From Daejeonella sp. JGW-45 (GTDB lineage: Bacteria; Bacteroidota; Bacteroidia; Sphingobacteriales; Sphingobacteriaceae), in assembly GCF_029360805.1 (NCBI RefSeq), contig NZ_JARKNC010000002.1, positions 62,001 to 126,000 on the forward strand: a DNA stretch of 64,000 nucleotides. Direction: 5' to 3'. Positions 43,645 through 52,833 of this stretch are shown one piece after another. The translations under genes were made by a program, and so were the position numbers. The notes beneath the pieces are model-generated. The model had not been told where the DNA came from. It ran no database searches and worked only from the letters and a program-made list of their open reading frames with translations. Position 1 is the stretch's first letter; every line of letters begins with the position of its first letter.

Positions 43645-44781
43645 TTAGTTGTCAGACATTCGTAACTCCCCCCTAACTCTTTCATTGCAAACCTCCCCGT
43701 TGTAGGTAATACAGGTGCCCTTAACCAGGTCGTCCTCAAAGTTGAGGTTTAACTGTCCTTCCGGTCCAATGATCAGTTGGAGGAAGTTTAAGATGTTCTT
43801 GCCGTATAACTTACTTGCATCTGCAGGCATCGTGCCCGGAAGATTAGAATTTCCGATGATCGTAACGTTCTTGTAAACCACAGTTTCCCCATCCTTGGTC
43901 TGCGAGGTATTTCCACCGGTAGCAGAAGCAAGATCAATGATCAGGGAACCTGCTTTCATTGAATCTAAAACACTGTCAGGCAAAAGTACAGGAGCCTTTC
44001 TACCCGGGATCTGCGCCGTAGTAATAATTACATCGGCCTTAGCAGCAACTTCAGCAATGCGCTGTTGTTGTTTTAGCTTGTACTCTTCCGTTTGTTCCAC
44101 CGCATAGCCTCCGGCTCCGGGTGCATCTTGTGCGCCCTCGACTTCAATAAACTTAGCCCCCAAACTCATAACTTCTTCTTTTACAGCAGGACGGGTATCA
44201 AAAACTTCCACCACCGCCCCCAGCCGCCTGGCTGTTGCTATCGCCTGCAGGCCCGCTACACCGGCGCCCAGTATCATAACCTTGGCAGGAGGAATACTTC
44301 CCGCTGCTGTCATAAACATTGGAAAGTATTTTGGAAGTTGCATGGCGGCAAGCAAGACCGCTTTATACCCAGCTATATTAGCTTGTGAGCTAAGGACATC
44401 CATACTCTGTGCCCGGGTAGTCCTTGGAAGCATGTCCATGCTAAAGGTTGTCAAACCTTTCGTTGCCCATTGATTAATTAAATTCGGCTGTGCTAAAGGA
44501 TTATACAAACCCATAATAACAGCCGTGCTTTTTGCAGATGCTAAATCGGTTTCAGCGATCGCATGGATGGAAAGTAAAATGTCTGATCTTCTTAAAATCT
44601 CTTCCCGTGAACTTATTTCTGCTCCCGCTTGTTCGTATAAAGAATCCGGAGCAAATGCCTGTAATCCAGCATTGGTTTCCAAAAATACATCTATATTATG
44701 CTTCCCTAGCAATGCAATATGCTCCGGAAGCAGAGAAACCCGCGTCTCAATCGAAGGTTCGCGCAATATACCGACTGTCAT
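43645..44781 (-). CDS. pntAa: NAD(P) transhydrogenase subunit alpha, NAD-binding part
   Basis: 378 residues, the soluble domain I that binds NAD(H). It is related to alanine dehydrogenase. Motifs: GILREPSIETRVSLLPEHI at the start, the QSMDVLSSQANIAGYKAV signature, the Rossmann motif VMILGAGVAGLQAIATARRLGA, and ATGGN in the C-terminal half. First gene of the operon. The divergent lepA gene is 241 nt away across a paired heptad array. Confidence 0.96.
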   Translation of the reverse strand: MTVGILREPSIETRVSLLPEHIALLGKHNIDVFLETNAGLQAFAPDSLYEQAGAEISSREEILRRSDILLSIHAIAETDLASAKSTAVIMGLYNPLAQPNLINQWATKGLTTFSMDMLPRTTRAQSMDVLSSQANIAGYKAVLLAAMQLPKYFPMFMTAAGSIPPAKVMILGAGVAGLQAIATARRLGAVVEVFDTRPAVKEEVMSLGAKFIEVEGAQDAPGAGGYAVEQTEEYKLKQQQRIAEVAAKADVIITTAQIPGRKAPVLLPDSVLDSMKAGSLIIDLASATGGNTSQTKDGETVVYKNVTIIGNSNLPGTMPADASKLYGKNILNFLQLIIGPEGQLNLNFEDDLVKGTCITYNGEVCNERVRGELRMSDN

Positions 44782-44875
44782 GAATTGTGTAGCTGCTTGA
44801 TGGTTATTTCCTAAAATAGCTAAAAGAATGCTTTGGTTTGCAGCGCATCAAAAAAAATACATTAGGAAGTAATAA

Positions 44876-45011
44876 GTTATACGTTTTACGTTGTAAGTCT
44901 GGGGCAGATAGGAAGGCTTCTTGTTTGAGGAAGTCCCGTTCTAAAAAAAAATTCTGTTCACTAGCTAAAAGTTCTAACGTACAACGTATAACTTACAACG
45001 TAAAACGTATC
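44876..45011. repeat. Paired heptad arms between pntAa and lepA
   Basis: Left arm 44876-44903: GTTATAC, GTTTTAC, GTTGTAA, then GTCTGGG. Right arm 44979-45011: GTACAAC, GTATAAC, TTACAAC, GTAAAAC and a partial unit GTATC. The last partial unit merges into the lepA -7 box. The GTCTGGG end recurs in the array at 34849. Confidence 0.9.
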
Positions 45012-45015
45012 TTTG
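45008..45015 (+). promoter_or_regulatory. -7 box of lepA
   Basis: TATCTTTG matches TAnnTTTG and ends seven nucleotides before the lepA ATG, predicting a leaderless or nearly leaderless mRNA. Its first bases belong to the last heptamer of the array. Confidence 0.7.
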
Positions 45016-45022
45016 CGCCTCG

Positions 45023-46810
45023 ATGAAGCACATACGTAATTTTTGCATAATAGCACATATTGATCACGGTAAAAGCACTTTAGCTGACCGTCTTCTTGAG
45101 TATACCAATACCATAACCCAGCGCGAATCACAGGCCCAGTTACTGGACGATATGGACCTTGAACGTGAGCGTGGTATCACCATAAAAAGCCATGCCATTC
45201 AAATGGATTACATCCTGGATGGGCAAGCTTACGTATTAAACCTGATCGATACCCCGGGACACGTTGATTTTTCTTATGAAGTTTCACGATCCATTGCCGC
45301 CTGCGAGGGTGCGCTATTGATTGTTGATGCATCACAGGGAATCCAAGCGCAGACTATCTCTAATCTTTATCTCGCCCTGGAGCATGATCTTGAGATCATT
45401 CCGATATTAAACAAAATGGATCTTCCGGGTGCTATGCCCGAAGAAGTTAAGGACCAGATCATCGAGCTGATAGGCTGCAAGCGTGAGGAGATTATCCCCG
45501 CTTCCGGCAAAACCGGAATGGGTGTAAATGATATATTAAAAGCTATAGTTGAAAGGGTGCCTGCGCCTAAGGGAAATCCTGATGGAGAGTTGCAGGCGCT
45601 TATTTTCGATTCTGTTTTTAATTCGTTCCGCGGCATAGTAGCCTATTTCAAAGTACTAAATGGTGAGATCCGCAAGGGTGACAAAGTTAAGTTTGTTGCT
45701 ACCGACAAGGATTATATAGCTGAAGAAGTTGGTACGCTAAAACTTACTCAGAAGCCAAAAGATGTGATCAAAACGGGCGACGTGGGTTATATTATTTCAG
45801 GCATTAAAGAAGCCCGCGAGGTTAAGGTCGGCGATACGATAACGCACAAAGAAAAGCCAAGCAAGGAGCCTATCAAGGGATTTGAAGAGGTGAAGCCAAT
45901 GGTTTTTGCCGGGATCTACCCGGTAGATACGGATGAATACGAAGAGTTGCGTGAGAGTATGCACAAACTTCAGCTCAACGATGCATCGATCGTGTTTGAA
46001 CCTGAATCTTCGGCTGCCTTAGGGTTTGGCTTTCGCTGCGGTTTCCTGGGAATGCTTCACATGGAAATTATCCAGGAGCGGCTGGAGCGTGAATTCGACA
46101 TGACGGTTATCACAACTGTTCCAAACGTTTCATACAAAGCATTTACTTCGAAGGGCATTGAGATCGATGTTCACAATCCTTCAGACCTGCCGGATCCAAG
46201 TAAACTCGATCATGTTGAAGAACCATACATCAAGGCAAACATAATTACCAAGTCGGAGTTTGTCGGTCCGATCATGTCGCTGTGTATACAAAAGCGTGGT
46301 ACGATCATCAACCAGTCTTACTTGACCTCCGATCGTGTAGAGCTTATCTTCGAGATGCCAATGGGTGAGATTGTATTTGATTTTTATGATCGTTTGAAAA
46401 CAATCTCTAAAGGTTATGCATCCTTCGACTATCACCAGATAGGATACCGGCAGTCAGACCTGGTCAGACTTGACATTCTGCTGAACTCCGAACCGGTAGA
46501 TGCCTTGTCATCCTTAATTCATCGCACCAATTCATATACTTTCGGCAAGAAAATTTGCGAAAAACTGAGAGAGCTTATCCCGCGTCAGCAATTTGAAATT
46601 ATTATACAAGCATCTATCGGGGCGAAGATCATTGCCAGGGAAACAGTAAAGGCTTTGCGAAAAGATGTTACGGCAAAATGTTACGGCGGTGATATTTCCA
46701 GAAAACGTAAGCTCCTGGAAAAACAAAAGAAAGGTAAAAAGCGCATGCGCCAGGTGGGCAACGTGGAAATACCACAAACAGCCTTCATGGCAGTACTAAA
46801 GCTTGATTAA
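45023..46810 (+). CDS. lepA: Elongation factor 4 (LepA)
   Basis: 595 residues, full length. A ribosome-binding translational GTPase linked to initiation and elongation under stress. G motifs: [14 protein letters not shown] (G1), RGITIKSHA (G2), DTPGHVDF (G3), NKMDLPGA (G4) and SGKTG near G5. The C-terminal LepA-specific domain ends [15 protein letters not shown] and AFMAVL. folD follows 83 nt downstream on the same strand. Confidence 0.98.
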   Translation: MKHIRNFCIIAHIDHGKSTLADRLLEYTNTITQRESQAQLLDDMDLERERGITIKSHAIQMDYILDGQAYVLNLIDTPGHVDFSYEVSRSIAACEGALLIVDASQGIQAQTISNLYLALEHDLEIIPILNKMDLPGAMPEEVKDQIIELIGCKREEIIPASGKTGMGVNDILKAIVERVPAPKGNPDGELQALIFDSVFNSFRGIVAYFKVLNGEIRKGDKVKFVATDKDYIAEEVGTLKLTQKPKDVIKTGDVGYIISGIKEAREVKVGDTITHKEKPSKEPIKGFEEVKPMVFAGIYPVDTDEYEELRESMHKLQLNDASIVFEPESSAALGFGFRCGFLGMLHMEIIQERLEREFDMTVITTVPNVSYKAFTSKGIEIDVHNPSDLPDPSKLDHVEEPYIKANIITKSEFVGPIMSLCIQKRGTIINQSYLTSDRVELIFEMPMGEIVFDFYDRLKTISKGYASFDYHQIGYRQSDLVRLDILLNSEPVDALSSLIHRTNSYTFGKKICEKLRELIPRQQFEIIIQASIGAKIIARETVKALRKDVTAKCYGGDISRKRKLLEKQKKGKKRMRQVGNVEIPQTAFMAVLKLD

Positions 46811-46893
46811 ACCACTATTATTTATTTCGCGAAATGCGAATATACGGTGTTCAAAACTCAATAAATGTTAATAACGTACGATTTAAGACAATA

Positions 46894-47772
46894 ATGCAAC
46901 TACTTGACGGAAAATTCGTTTCGGAAAAATTAAAATTAGAGATCGCAGAAGAAGCAGCTCTGGTCCTTAAAGACACAGGACGTAAACCTCATTTGGTTGC
47001 CATATTGGTTGGGCATGACGGTGGTTCTGAAACCTATGTTGCCAGCAAAATAAAGAATTGTGAAAAGGTGGGCTTCAATTCTACCCTTTACCGTTTCGAA
47101 GATAACATTACCGAAGATGAGCTGCTGGCAAAGATCGAAGAAATAAACGGCGATCCTGATACGGACGGTATTCTTGTTCAACTTCCTTTACCAAAACATA
47201 TCTCGGCTGATAAGGTAACCGAACGCATCTCTCCGGAAAAAGACGTAGATGGTTTTCACCCGGTGAACCTGGGCCGCATGCAACGGAACCTTCCTTCCTT
47301 TTTGCCAGCTACACCTTACGGAATACTATTGATGCTCAACGAATACGGTATTGATACGGCGGGCAAGCATTGTGTTGTGGTAGGAAGAAGTAATATTGTG
47401 GGTTCTCCAATGAGCATCCTGATGGCACGTAACGCAAGACCAGGTAACTGTACAGTCACAGTTTGTCACAGCAAAACTCCTGACATAAAAAAATTCACGC
47501 TTGACGCCGACATACTTATAGTTGCAATTGGTAAAAAGAACTTCATCACTTCGGACATGGTTAAAGAAGGTGTGATTGTTATTGATGTTGGCATGAACCG
47601 TGAAACTTCAACCTCAACTAAGTCAGGTTACAAACTATACGGCGATGTCGACTTTGAGGGAGTTGCTCCGAAATCATCCTGGATCACGCCGGTTCCGGGC
47701 GGCGTGGGATTAATGACCATTGTGGGGCTGCTAAAAAATACTCTGGCTTCAGCAAAAAAGGAGATCTATTAA
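46894..47772 (+). CDS. folD: Bifunctional methylene-THF dehydrogenase / methenyl-THF cyclohydrolase
   Basis: 292 residues from the ATG at 46894 ([14 protein letters not shown]), the normal FolD opening; a start 20 codons upstream lacks support. It interconverts methylene-, methenyl- and formyl-tetrahydrofolate for purine and methionine synthesis. Catalytic Lys lies in [15 protein letters not shown], followed by [27 protein letters not shown] and the NADP site GRSNIVGSP. The C-terminus [11 protein letters not shown] is diagnostic (as [12 protein letters not shown] in other species). Confidence 0.97.
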   Translation: MQLLDGKFVSEKLKLEIAEEAALVLKDTGRKPHLVAILVGHDGGSETYVASKIKNCEKVGFNSTLYRFEDNITEDELLAKIEEINGDPDTDGILVQLPLPKHISADKVTERISPEKDVDGFHPVNLGRMQRNLPSFLPATPYGILLMLNEYGIDTAGKHCVVVGRSNIVGSPMSILMARNARPGNCTVTVCHSKTPDIKKFTLDADILIVAIGKKNFITSDMVKEGVIVIDVGMNRETSTSTKSGYKLYGDVDFEGVAPKSSWITPVPGGVGLMTIVGLLKNTLASAKKEIY

Positions 47773-48105
47773 TTATCCCCAAAACTGCCACCAGCTTTTT
47801 TTCAGTCCTACGTAAATTCCATCGCCGCGGGCTTCGACTGGATAATGATTCAGGTAGTTACCCTGCCCTGCTTTACCCCTTCCCGTTTCCAGATTAAATT
47901 CATGGCGATGATATGGACAGATGATATTTCCATTGCTGCACCAGCCCTGGCTCAGCTCAGCACCAGCATGCGGACATTTATTCTGAACGACAAATAAGCG
48001 ATCGCCGGTTTTTACTGCACATAGTTTCTTCCCCGAGACATTGATCTTTTTTATAAAGTCTTCGCCATCCAGAACCTCTGCAGGAAATATTTTAATCCAA
48101 ATCAT
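47773..48105 (-). CDS. Rieske [2Fe-2S] ferredoxin-like protein
   Basis: 110 residues from the ATG at 48105. A longer start at 48174 would cover the divergent queE promoter and adds a tail with no Rieske homology. The cluster ligands are Cys44/His46 in CPHAG and Cys63/His66 in CPYHRHEF. Such small soluble Rieske proteins resemble NirD or biphenyl-type ferredoxins and carry electrons to an unidentified partner. Its stop abuts the folD stop tail to tail. Confidence 0.88.
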   Translation of the reverse strand: MIWIKIFPAEVLDGEDFIKKINVSGKKLCAVKTGDRLFVVQNKCPHAGAELSQGWCSNGNIICPYHRHEFNLETGRGKAGQGNYLNHYPVEARGDGIYVGLKKSWWQFWG

Positions 48106-48163
48106 TTTTCTGTCACCGGGATGTCGCAATACTGATAAATAGCAAACGATAGGCGAAACTAAG

Positions 48164-48171
48164 TATATTTG
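48164..48171 (+). promoter_or_regulatory. -7 box of queE
   Basis: TATATTTG matches TAnnTTTG, 15 nt upstream of the queE ATG. Confidence 0.6.
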
Positions 48172-48186
48172 CATTCAAATTAAAAA

Positions 48187-48810
48187 ATGGCACATCAAAT
48201 CCCACCCGACGGCACCCTGTTACCTTTAATGGAAGAATTTTATACCATCCAGGGAGAGGGATTCCATTCAGGTAAAGCAGCATACTTCATTCGCCTCGGC
48301 GGATGTGATGTGGGATGTCACTGGTGCGACGTTAAAGAAAGCTGGGATGCCGAATTGCATCCTCTTACCAGCGCAGACCAGATCGTCCGGAATGCCGAAC
48401 AATTTCCGGGCAAAGCAGTCGTGGTGACTGGCGGTGAACCTCTGATCTACAACCTGGATTACCTCACTGGCGAACTTCAAAAAAGAGGAATTAAAACGTT
48501 TATAGAAACTTCGGGTGCTTATCCGCTTTCAGGTTCTTGGGATTGGATTTGCCTCTCTCCCAAGAAGTTCAAGTCGCCGAGGCCAGAGATCAGCCCGGTT
48601 GCAGGTGAGTTGAAAGTGATAGTTTTTAACAAAAGTGATTTTGCATGGGCCGAGGAACACGCCCGTCATGTTTCGGAAACCTGTAAACTCTATCTTCAGC
48701 CTGAGTGGTCAAAATCGGCTGAGATGACTCCTTTAATAATCGAATATGTGATGCAGAATCCCAAGTGGGAGATATCCCTGCAAACGCATAAATATTTGAA
48801 CATCCCCTAG
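48187..48810 (+). CDS. queE: 7-carboxy-7-deazaguanine synthase
   Basis: 207 residues. A radical-SAM enzyme that converts carboxytetrahydropterin to 7-carboxy-7-deazaguanine on the way to queuosine. The cluster motif is Cys40/Cys44/Cys47 in GGCDVGCHWCD, preceded by the substrate loop FYTIQGEGFHSGKAAYFIRL. GGEP (VVTGGEPLIYN) binds SAM. Other queuosine genes are not in the window. Confidence 0.95.
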   Translation: MAHQIPPDGTLLPLMEEFYTIQGEGFHSGKAAYFIRLGGCDVGCHWCDVKESWDAELHPLTSADQIVRNAEQFPGKAVVVTGGEPLIYNLDYLTGELQKRGIKTFIETSGAYPLSGSWDWICLSPKKFKSPRPEISPVAGELKVIVFNKSDFAWAEEHARHVSETCKLYLQPEWSKSAEMTPLIIEYVMQNPKWEISLQTHKYLNIP

Positions 48811-48978
48811 AAATCGCGATAAATTCCTTTAAGGGCCGGAACAAAACGAGTCTTCTGCTTGTCTGCGGGGCATACTCCTGCATTGAATCAGCCGTTAATG
48901 TTCAAAACAACATTCTATTATGGCCAAACTTTTCAATTCATTGAGGGATATTTTCTAACTTCACGTTCCGGCCGATCT

Positions 48979-50874
48979 ATGTATAGACTACTTCTTATAT
49001 TTTTTTGCCTGCTGCCTGCAGCGGGTTTCGGACAGAAAATAACGTCTTCAACAAACAGGCTTGCGCAGAAGCATTACGAGCAAGCCAATCAGGCTATTGG
49101 CGGTAAAACCTACAACAAAGCTATTACTGAATTAACTAAGGCAATCGCTGAGGATGATCGCTTTGTGGCGGCTTATCAGCAGTTAGCCGATATTTACCGC
49201 CGGCTTAATGACTATCCTAAAGCCCTGGTCAACTATAAAAAAGTTCTTGAGATTGACCCTGAGTTTTACAATCTCACCTATTTTGGTATTGCTGAAAGTG
49301 AATTAAACACTGGTGATTATACAAATGCCTTAATCCACTTCAAGAAATATGCATCGTTTCCGGGGCTTAGTGATGAAAGCAAGATACGCACAGCAAAATA
49401 TATTGCAGACTGTGTCTTTAGTATTGAAGCCGTAAAAAAGCCGGTCAGCTTTAAGCCTATAAGCCTGGGAAGCGGAATAAACTCTAACCAGGACGAATAT
49501 TTACCGGTAGTTACCGCTGATGAGGAAACGGTCATATTTACAAGAAAAGTAAACCAAAACGAAGATTTTTACACGAGTGTTAAGAATCAGGATAAATGGC
49601 TTGCAGCTAAATCCTTAAGCGCAAATATCAATACATTTGAATTCAATGAAGGTGCCCAGTGCATTTCTCCGGATGGAAATTATCTCTTTTTTACGGGATG
49701 CAATCGTCCGGATGGTTTAGGAAGATGTGATATCTATATCTCGAAATGGGAAGGTTCGGAATGGAGCAAACCCTTTAATTTAGGAGCCCCCATAAATACG
49801 CCGGGATGGGAGTCTCAGCCCTCCATCAGCGCAGATGGCCGCACGCTCTATTTTGTCAGTACGCGCAACGGCGGCAGAGGGGGTTACGATATCTGGAAAT
49901 CCGATCTGGGAACAGAGGGTTGGAACACACCTGTAAACCTCGGACCACAGATAAATACTGCATATGATGAACAATCTCCCTTCATTCACCCGGACGATGA
50001 AACACTTTACTTTTCGTCGAATGGTTGGCCCGGCCTGGGTAATAAAGATCTTTTTATAACCCGCAGGAAAGAAGGAACAGGCTGGGAAAAACCTCGGAAT
50101 TTAGGCTATCCGATTAACACCTTCAGAGAGGAAAGCGGACTAAGCCTGAACAGCAGCGGCAGCCTTGCTTTCTTTGCATCTGATAAAGAGGGTGGCTCCG
50201 GAGGATTTGATGTCTATTCGTTCGAGATGCCTGACAACCTGAGGCCAAATGCAGTGACCTATGTTAAGGGAATGGTCTATGATAAGAGCACTAAGAAACC
50301 TCTTGAAGCAAAAATTCAAATAATTAATCTACGGAGTGGAAACTTTGCATTTGATGATGTCACTGATCCCGTAGAGGGGGAATTTCTTGCAACCATGGCC
50401 CCGGGAAACTCTTTTGCCCTGAACGTCTCAAAACCCGGTTACCTTTTCTATTCGCAAAACTTCACTCCCAACCTTCAGCAGGCAGTAAAACCTTATATGA
50501 TAGAGGTTCCCCTTCAGAAGATTGAGGTGGGCGGTTTGGTAATACTGAACAATATATTCTTTGACACCAATAGTTTTGAGCTTCTGCCTGAGTCAACGAC
50601 TGAGCTTGGCCAGCTGATCTCATTTCTAAAGGAGAACCCGTCTGTATCTATTGAAATTGCAGGGCACACGGACAATGTCGGTGATGATAAGTCAAACTTA
50701 ACACTTTCGGAAAATCGGGCGAGGACAGTTTATAACTATCTAACATCAAAACAGATATCTCCGACAAAACTTAGCTTTAAAGGCTATGGAGAAAGTATGC
50801 CGGTAACGGATAACAGCACTGAAGAAAAGAGGCAAAATAACCGGCGGACGGAATTTAAAATTATGAAAAAGTAA
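48979..50874 (+). CDS. PorE-like OmpA-family protein (TPR, beta-propeller, CRD, OmpA C-domain)
   Basis: 631 residues from the ATG at 48979, which opens a clear signal peptide (YRLLLIFFCLLPAAGFGQ); the longer frame begins at a TTG. Domains in order: TPRs (about 25-130), a PD40/WD40-like propeller (about 145-420, with repeated SPDGNYLFF-, SADGRTLYF- and HPDDETLYF-type blades), a carboxypeptidase-regulatory-like domain (about 430-520) and an OmpA-like peptidoglycan-binding domain with GHTDNVGDD and LSENRARTV. This order matches PorE of the type IX secretion system, but paralogues are numerous in Bacteroidota, and PorE is a lipoprotein whereas no lipobox is seen here. Confidence 0.85.
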   Translation: MYRLLLIFFCLLPAAGFGQKITSSTNRLAQKHYEQANQAIGGKTYNKAITELTKAIAEDDRFVAAYQQLADIYRRLNDYPKALVNYKKVLEIDPEFYNLTYFGIAESELNTGDYTNALIHFKKYASFPGLSDESKIRTAKYIADCVFSIEAVKKPVSFKPISLGSGINSNQDEYLPVVTADEETVIFTRKVNQNEDFYTSVKNQDKWLAAKSLSANINTFEFNEGAQCISPDGNYLFFTGCNRPDGLGRCDIYISKWEGSEWSKPFNLGAPINTPGWESQPSISADGRTLYFVSTRNGGRGGYDIWKSDLGTEGWNTPVNLGPQINTAYDEQSPFIHPDDETLYFSSNGWPGLGNKDLFITRRKEGTGWEKPRNLGYPINTFREESGLSLNSSGSLAFFASDKEGGSGGFDVYSFEMPDNLRPNAVTYVKGMVYDKSTKKPLEAKIQIINLRSGNFAFDDVTDPVEGEFLATMAPGNSFALNVSKPGYLFYSQNFTPNLQQAVKPYMIEVPLQKIEVGGLVILNNIFFDTNSFELLPESTTELGQLISFLKENPSVSIEIAGHTDNVGDDKSNLTLSENRARTVYNYLTSKQISPTKLSFKGYGESMPVTDNSTEEKRQNNRRTEFKIMKK

Positions 50875-50918
50875 ACGTGCCATGCAGGAATGTTATATTC
50901 GGTTCAACAAATAGTATT

Positions 50919-51878
50919 ATGAAGGTCGTATTAATAGCCGCCCTGGTGTTGCTATGTGGATTAAATGGTCTGGCGCAATATCCTGCCGCGTCCATTTCTA
51001 ATGGTTTAATAGAGGCAGACCTTTATTTACCTGACGCAACACATGGGTTTTATCGCGCAACAAGATTTGATTGGGCCGGCATTGTTTCGAGTTTAAGATA
51101 CAAGAATCATGAGTTTTTCGGTCAATGGTATGATAAGCATGACCCGATGATACATGACGCTGTCCAGGGACCTGTGGAAGCATTCGATCCAATAGGATAT
51201 GATACTGCCAAACCGGGAGAAACCTTTCTTAAGATCGGTGTTGGTATACTTCGTAAACCGAACACGAATCCCTATCGCTTTTCCAGCCAATTCGATATTG
51301 TTAATGGGGGGAGATGGAAAGTTAAAAGGAAAAAAGACAGAATAGAGTTTACTCACAAGCTGAATGACGCCAGTGGTTTCAGTTATATCTATAGAAAAAC
51401 TCTCAGACTGTCTAAGAATAAGCCGGAACTGCTTTTAGAACACAGTCTGAAAAATACCGGCAAAAAAGCAATTGCTACTAATACATTTAATCACAATTTC
51501 TTTATGATCGATAAGCAAACAACAGGGCCGGATCTTACAGTTACGCTGCCGTTTGAAATCACCAACCAGTCGGCGGGGAAAAACCTGATTATTTTTGAAA
51601 AAAATCAACTAAAGTATTTAAGGGAGTTAAATAAGGGCGAAAGCACAATGGAATACCCGAAGGGTTTTACCGGCGACAGAATAGAGGATTATAACTTCAC
51701 CGTAGCCAATTCCAAAACCGGAGCGGGTGTGAGGATAACGGCCGACCAGCCATTGTCTGCCTTTATGTATTGGTCTGTGCCAACTACTCTTAGTCCCGAA
51801 CCTTTTATTAAAGTGAATGCTAATCCGGGAGAAAAATTCAACTGGAACATCAAATACGAATTTAAAAGTAAAAAGTAA
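50919..51878 (+). CDS. Secreted protein of unknown function, mutarotase-like fold suspected
   Basis: 319 residues from the ATG at 50919, which opens a signal peptide (MKVVLIAALVLLCGLNGLAQ). I do not recognise a characterised family. The body is all-beta with features reminiscent of galactose-mutarotase/aldose-epimerase-like folds: FYRATRFDWAGIVSSLRYK near the start, LLLEHSLKNTGKKAI and FNHNFFMID in the middle. No catalytic residues can be assigned. It lies 44 nt after the PorE-like gene and 4 nt before a Tat-exported TIM-barrel sugar isomerase, so a periplasmic sugar-related role is plausible. Confidence 0.6.
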   Translation: MKVVLIAALVLLCGLNGLAQYPAASISNGLIEADLYLPDATHGFYRATRFDWAGIVSSLRYKNHEFFGQWYDKHDPMIHDAVQGPVEAFDPIGYDTAKPGETFLKIGVGILRKPNTNPYRFSSQFDIVNGGRWKVKRKKDRIEFTHKLNDASGFSYIYRKTLRLSKNKPELLLEHSLKNTGKKAIATNTFNHNFFMIDKQTTGPDLTVTLPFEITNQSAGKNLIIFEKNQLKYLRELNKGESTMEYPKGFTGDRIEDYNFTVANSKTGAGVRITADQPLSAFMYWSVPTTLSPEPFIKVNANPGEKFNWNIKYEFKSKK

Positions 51879-51882
51879 ACAA

Positions 51883-52785
51883 ATGGCGAATAGAAGATCA
51901 TTTTTAAAAACTTCAGGAGTGATGGCTCTGGGCAGTATGCTGCCCGGCTGGGCTCTGGCTAATTCAATGACTTCCAGGGCGAACTACCCTTCCCCCGGCC
52001 TGCAGGTATACACATTATCGGCTCTTCTTAACGCCCCCGGAGCAGATATATACGCGGTTTTAAAGCAAATTGCCGGCATTGGAATTAAAGAATTGGAAAC
52101 TGCGACTGGCGGTAATGGTCTATACTATGGTCATAAACCAAAAGTGTTTGCGAAAATGGTAAATGATGCAGGCTTGAAATGGATTGGAAACCACATTGGC
52201 GGGCTTCCGCGTACTCCGTCTGCGGCATCATCAGCAGCCCGACCAAGAAACCTGAGAGATAACGTCCGGGAAATTGTTGATGATGCAGCTGAAGGAGGCT
52301 GTAAATGGGTGGTATGTTCCAGTTCATCCATTTCCACGCTGGATGAGATCAAACGTACCACTGAAATATTTGTAGTTGCCGGCGATCTGGCTGCAAAGAA
52401 CGATATGAAGTTCGCCTATCATAACCACCAATCGGAATTTCACAAGATAGAAGGTGTAAGCGCGTTTGATTACGTGTTGACCAACACCGACAAGAAGAAG
52501 GTCTTTATGGAACTTGATCTGGCCTGGGCCACTGCCGCCGGCCAGGACCCTGCCGCTTTATTTAAAAAGTATCCAAACAGATTCCCATTATGGCATGTAA
52601 AAGATCTGGATAAAACTACAGGCAGGCCGTGCCCGGTTGGAACGGGAAAAGTCGACTTTAAGCACATTTTTGCAAACTCGAAGCTGTCGGGTGTTGAGCA
52701 TACCTTCATTGAGCAAGATGGTGCAAAAACAATAGATGATCCGGCTTCCAGTGTCAGGTGGCTGAAAAGCAATATCTATATCTAA
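51883..52785 (+). CDS. Tat-exported sugar phosphate isomerase/epimerase-like TIM barrel
   Basis: 300 residues from the ATG at 51883; the longer frame overlaps the previous gene and lacks the signal. A twin-arginine motif (NRRSFLKTSG) precedes a hydrophobic stretch. The TIM-barrel (xylose-isomerase-like/AP-endonuclease-2) domain shows LQVYTLSALL, WIGNHIGG, KFAYHNHQSEF, MELDLAWAT and PLWHVKDLDK with metal-binding Glu/His/Asp in usual places. In Bacteroidota such secreted epimerases accompany Gfo/Idh/MocA enzymes. Third gene of the operon beginning with the PorE-like protein. Confidence 0.88.
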   Translation: MANRRSFLKTSGVMALGSMLPGWALANSMTSRANYPSPGLQVYTLSALLNAPGADIYAVLKQIAGIGIKELETATGGNGLYYGHKPKVFAKMVNDAGLKWIGNHIGGLPRTPSAASSAARPRNLRDNVREIVDDAAEGGCKWVVCSSSSISTLDEIKRTTEIFVVAGDLAAKNDMKFAYHNHQSEFHKIEGVSAFDYVLTNTDKKKVFMELDLAWATAAGQDPAALFKKYPNRFPLWHVKDLDKTTGRPCPVGTGKVDFKHIFANSKLSGVEHTFIEQDGAKTIDDPASSVRWLKSNIYI

Positions 52786-52833
52786 GGAGTTAGGGCTATG
52801 CTCCTGGCCGCTTCCGGCATTGTTAAGAACGAC

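Noticed and set aside
44838-45026. 62-codon frame upstream of lepA
   Set aside because: It is read from the heptad array and overlaps the lepA promoter and start; no protein features.
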